From CAYGJN01 sp964350135 (GTDB taxonomy: Bacteria; Bdellovibrionota; Bacteriovoracia; Bacteriovoracales; Bacteriovoracaceae): a DNA stretch of 9,652 bases. Shown here piece by piece: positions 7,591 through 9,652 of the stretch; the first letter of the stretch is position 1; every line of letters begins with the position of its first letter. Under the pieces are notes generated by a model. The model worked only from the letters and a program-made list of their open reading frames with translations. It was not told the DNA's origin and searched no databases. The stretch spans positions 1 to 9,652 of the forward strand of contig CAYGJN010000102.1 in the NCBI GenBank assembly GCA_964350135.1, read 5' to 3'. Position numbers and translations under genes: made by a program.

Positions 7591-7677
7591 CAAAACGGTT
7601 TGCTATGTCTAAAAACGTATATCCAAGCTTCCAAAACTAATATGATTTTGCCAATAAGAGTACAGATCGTCCAAAAC
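7590..7677 (-). repeat. Three CCAAAAC direct repeats spaced 40-41 nt upstream of the beta-barrel gene
   Basis: CCAAAAC (GTTTTGG on the minus strand) occurs at 7590-7596, 7631-7637 and 7671-7677. Spacings are 41 and 40 nt, close to four helical turns, so the copies would sit on about the same DNA face. The last copy abuts the Shine-Dalgarno sequence of the beta-barrel gene. They may be operator sites, but seven A-rich bases could also recur by chance. Confidence 0.3.
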
Positions 7678-7823
7678 TTTATCTAATTTGTCAGGAAAAA
7701 TTATTTTCATGACATTTGAACCCATGTAATTGAAAATGCTTGTATCGAATTCTTACAAATATGGCAATGCAATAAGATGCAAATTGACACTTACCATTCA
7801 TTTTTTGCTGTTAAGATCTAGTT

Positions 7824-8945
7824 ATGAAGCAATTTACAATACTGATTATTAGATTTTCATCCCTAGGGGATATCATTTTAAATTCCTCTATATTGGGTGC
7901 ACTTAAATTTTTTATGGGTTCAAGCGTTAAAGTTGTTTTTTTAACTTCAAAGCCTTTTGATGATTTATTAATTAATCATCCTTTAATAGATAAAGTTTAT
8001 GGTTTTGAAAGAAAGAAATCTTTGCTTGATCTTGCTAGATTTGTTGATCATATAAATTCTGAGAATCAAATTGATTTGATTATGGATTTTCATTCAACCA
8101 TAAGATCTTTATTTATTAGGCTTTATCTTTGGAGTACTCCAAGGGTATTTGTTGATAAAAGAACAGTTGAAAGGTTTATTCTGACTTTTTTTAAGTTTGA
8201 TATTCTCTCAAGCCAATATCGTAATAATAGAGAAAAAGGTTATGGAGAGTTATTATTAAAAAGAAATATTTCTGATTTTTCACCACTATGGAATAAGTTT
8301 AGCGATAAAAAACTAGATTTTGATAAACTCTCGGTTTTTATAAAACCAGATAATAAATCTAATCAGCTCTCTAGTTGCAATCTCACTTATAGAGATATGA
8401 GTTTAGATATCAAAGATCTTAGCGATAAATATATCGTTTTTGTCCCATCTGCTTCATTTGTTGAAAAACGCTGGCCTAAAGAAAAGTTTAAAGACCTTTT
8501 AACCCTATGTCTTGAAAATGAGAGACTGAGCTCTTATCAAATGGTTATTACCGCAGGTCCAGGGGATGATTTTTGTGATGAATTTAACGATCTTAAAAAT
8601 ACATATAAAAAGAGATTTTTAAATCTTCAAGGAAAAACTGGATTAAAAGAAACTGTTGGGCTTGTTAAAGGGGCGAGACTTTGTGTTGGCAATGATACAG
8701 GTGTTCCACATTTTGCAGAGTCAGTTGGTACTCCTTGTATTTTCATTTTAGGGCCAACAGGTCAGGAGTTTGGGTTTTATCCTCATCTTGAGAAAAGCAA
8801 AGTCATTAGTCTTGATTTATGGTGTAGACCTTGTACTACAAATGGAAAAGGAAATTGCATTCGTTCAAAGAGATTTTGTCTAGAGGATATTTCACCTGAG
8901 CGAGTTTATGGAGAAATTATTCAGTCTTTGGAAGTAGCTCTGTGA
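7824..8945 (+). CDS. Glycosyltransferase family 9 protein, LPS heptosyltransferase type
   Basis: Enzyme of the WaaC/WaaF/WaaQ (GT9, GT-B fold) family, which adds heptose from ADP-heptose to the LPS inner core at the cytosolic membrane face. At 373 residues it has the usual length. Visible motifs are the N-terminal acceptor-side loop RFSSLGDIIL (10-19), KRWP (215-218) opening the C-terminal nucleotide-sugar domain, and GNDTGVPHFAESVGTP (289-304), the family hallmark that binds the donor. Four cysteines near the end (C334, C337, C345, C352) form the CxPC...C...C pattern common in this family. An in-frame TAA at 7812 limits the start to ATG 7824, which has no Shine-Dalgarno match. It overlaps the Kdo-transferase-like gene by 4 nt. 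Which core position it modifies cannot be told from sequence. Confidence 0.88.
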   Translation: MKQFTILIIRFSSLGDIILNSSILGALKFFMGSSVKVVFLTSKPFDDLLINHPLIDKVYGFERKKSLLDLARFVDHINSENQIDLIMDFHSTIRSLFIRLYLWSTPRVFVDKRTVERFILTFFKFDILSSQYRNNREKGYGELLLKRNISDFSPLWNKFSDKKLDFDKLSVFIKPDNKSNQLSSCNLTYRDMSLDIKDLSDKYIVFVPSASFVEKRWPKEKFKDLLTLCLENERLSSYQMVITAGPGDDFCDEFNDLKNTYKKRFLNLQGKTGLKETVGLVKGARLCVGNDTGVPHFAESVGTPCIFILGPTGQEFGFYPHLEKSKVISLDLWCRPCTTNGKGNCIRSKRFCLEDISPERVYGEIIQSLEVAL

Positions 8946-9652
8946 GAATAATACTATTTATTATTATTTATTTTATATGGCCTCTATCTGGATTATTTTC
9001 TAGGTTTTTTGCTGGCAAACGACTTAGGTTTGAAAGACTAAATCATACAAAACCTTTAATTGGTTTTTCAGAAAGGGCAGATATAGCTTTTGAGTTCTCA
9101 AGTGAAGGTGAATTAGAGCAAACAATTGAACTTGTATTAAAATTTATTAAGATTGATAAAAAAATTGAAATTTTCTATTGCTCTTCAAGTGTTGAAGAAC
9201 AAATTAAAAAACTATTCTTTGAATATCAAAATAATCTTAATTGTTACAGACTTCCTCTTGTTACAATGAATCCCTTTGTTAAAGGCCAATCATTTTTAAC
9301 AATTATTACTGCACCTCTTTTTGTGATGACAAGATATGATTTTTTTCCAGATCTTATTTATTATGCTCGCTATAGAGCAAAGGCTTCTTTTTTACTTTCA
9401 GCAACAATAAATTGTAAAAAAAATAGATTCTTAAATAAATACATTTATAATAGCTTTCATGAAATTATTGCAGCTTCTCAAGAAGATGTTTTGAATTTTG
9501 AAAATCTTGGGATTTGTGTTTTTGACTTTTTTGATCTTCGTGTCTTAAGAATAAAAAAACGACTTGAGGATTCTTATGTTAAATTTTCAAAACTTAAGCT
9601 CGAAAACTTTTACAATAAAATTAGATCTCGTGATAAAAAAAAATCTGTTATC
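8942..9652 (+). CDS. WaaA/KdtA-like Kdo transferase, N-terminal part (gene runs off right edge)
   Basis: Open frame of 237 codons with no stop before the edge. The start is GTG at 8942, overlapping the TGA of the preceding gene (GTGA), with GGAAG about eight bases upstream. The protein opens with a hydrophobic anchor (IILFIIIYFIWPL, about 3-15), then a basic stretch with GKRLRFERL. This matches the membrane anchor and GxR...ER region of WaaA, which transfers Kdo from CMP-Kdo to lipid A. FSSEGE (52-57) falls where WaaA has SVGE with its catalytic Glu. FVMTRYDFFPDLI (127-139) falls where WaaA has METELWPNL, closer to the KYEFW-type variant of some lineages. The donor-binding C-terminal domain is outside the window. 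Pairing with a heptosyltransferase-family gene supports an LPS-core role. It is divergent, so the substrate remains uncertain. Confidence 0.65.
   Translation, partial: MRIILFIIIYFIWPLSGLFSRFFAGKRLRFERLNHTKPLIGFSERADIAFEFSSEGELEQTIELVLKFIKIDKKIEIFYCSSSVEEQIKKLFFEYQNNLNCYRLPLVTMNPFVKGQSFLTIITAPLFVMTRYDFFPDLIYYARYRAKASFLLSATINCKKNRFLNKYIYNSFHEIIAASQEDVLNFENLGICVFDFFDLRVLRIKKRLEDSYVKFSKLKLENFYNKIRSRDKKKSVI

Larger units (their letters stand above)
7582..7823. promoter_or_regulatory. Divergent intergenic region between the beta-barrel gene and the LPS genes
   Basis: About 240 nt without a gene between divergent starts, so promoters for both directions must lie here or overlap the genes. I cannot assign a sigma70 promoter with confidence. 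On the plus strand TTGACA occurs at 7784-7789 and TAAGAT at 7812-7817, but the 22-nt gap is too long for a normal pair. No stable hairpin, riboswitch-like structure or convincing small gene was seen. Confidence 0.5.

Noticed and set aside
7581..7593. TTG at 7593 as start of the beta-barrel protein
   Set aside because: GGAGG directly follows that TTG and is ideally placed for ATG 7581, which begins a normal signal peptide.
7784..7817. TTGACA ... TAAGAT as a sigma70 promoter for the LPS genes
   Set aside because: The 22-nt spacing is outside the normal 16-18 range, so I did not list it as a promoter.
1..9652. Mobile element, CRISPR array, tRNA or defence island
   Set aside because: No transposase, integrase, regular spacer-repeat array, cloverleaf or known defence gene was seen; the genes are mostly core functions with uniform composition.

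Overview
This AT-rich window (roughly one third G+C by eye) comes from a Gram-negative bacterium. It encodes lipopolysaccharide inner-core glycosyltransferases and an outer-membrane beta-barrel, next to a RicT (PSP1-family) protein and a tandem-GYF membrane protein. This mixture best fits the Bdellovibrionota, probably a Bacteriovorax/Halobacteriovorax-like lineage. That assignment is an inference from gene content and composition, not from a marker gene.

Positions 1-6611 hold one six-gene unit on the minus strand, read right to left: a tandem-GYF membrane protein, tmk (dTMP kinase), holB (DNA polymerase III delta prime), ricT, sbcD and sbcC (cut by the left edge). The genes are tightly packed. 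tmk/holB and ricT/sbcD share 4-nt ATGA stop/start overlaps, sbcD/sbcC overlap by 14 nt, and the other gaps are 28 and 35 nt, so co-transcription is very likely. The tmk-holB-ricT core recalls the Bacillus subtilis tmk-yaaQ-yaaR-holB-yaaT order. Here it is joined to the SbcCD nuclease, giving a unit for dTTP supply, clamp loading, RNA-processing regulation and DNA-end or hairpin repair.

Positions 6612-6723 (112 nt) separate this unit from the next minus-strand gene. The gap contains a perfect 11-bp hairpin that is the probable terminator of the outer-membrane gene. I see no convincing promoter hexamers in it for the downstream unit.

Positions 6724-7581 encode a small secreted beta-barrel of unknown function. 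Its true start is an ATG with an excellent Shine-Dalgarno sequence.

Positions 7582-7823 are a divergent intergenic region of about 240 nt. It should hold the promoters for both directions, but I can only point to three CCAAAAC repeats spaced 40-41 nt apart.

Positions 7824-9652 run on the plus strand: a GT9 heptosyltransferase-family enzyme, then, overlapping by 4 nt (GTGA), the N-terminal 237 codons of a Kdo-transferase (WaaA)-like enzyme cut by the right edge. Together they look like an LPS inner-core operon.

I saw no tRNA, rRNA, CRISPR array, insertion sequence or phage gene. No clear defence system or other dramatic new system is present. The least understood items are the tandem-GYF protein, the beta-barrel, the divergent WaaA-like protein, and a marked excess of the tetranucleotide GGCC.
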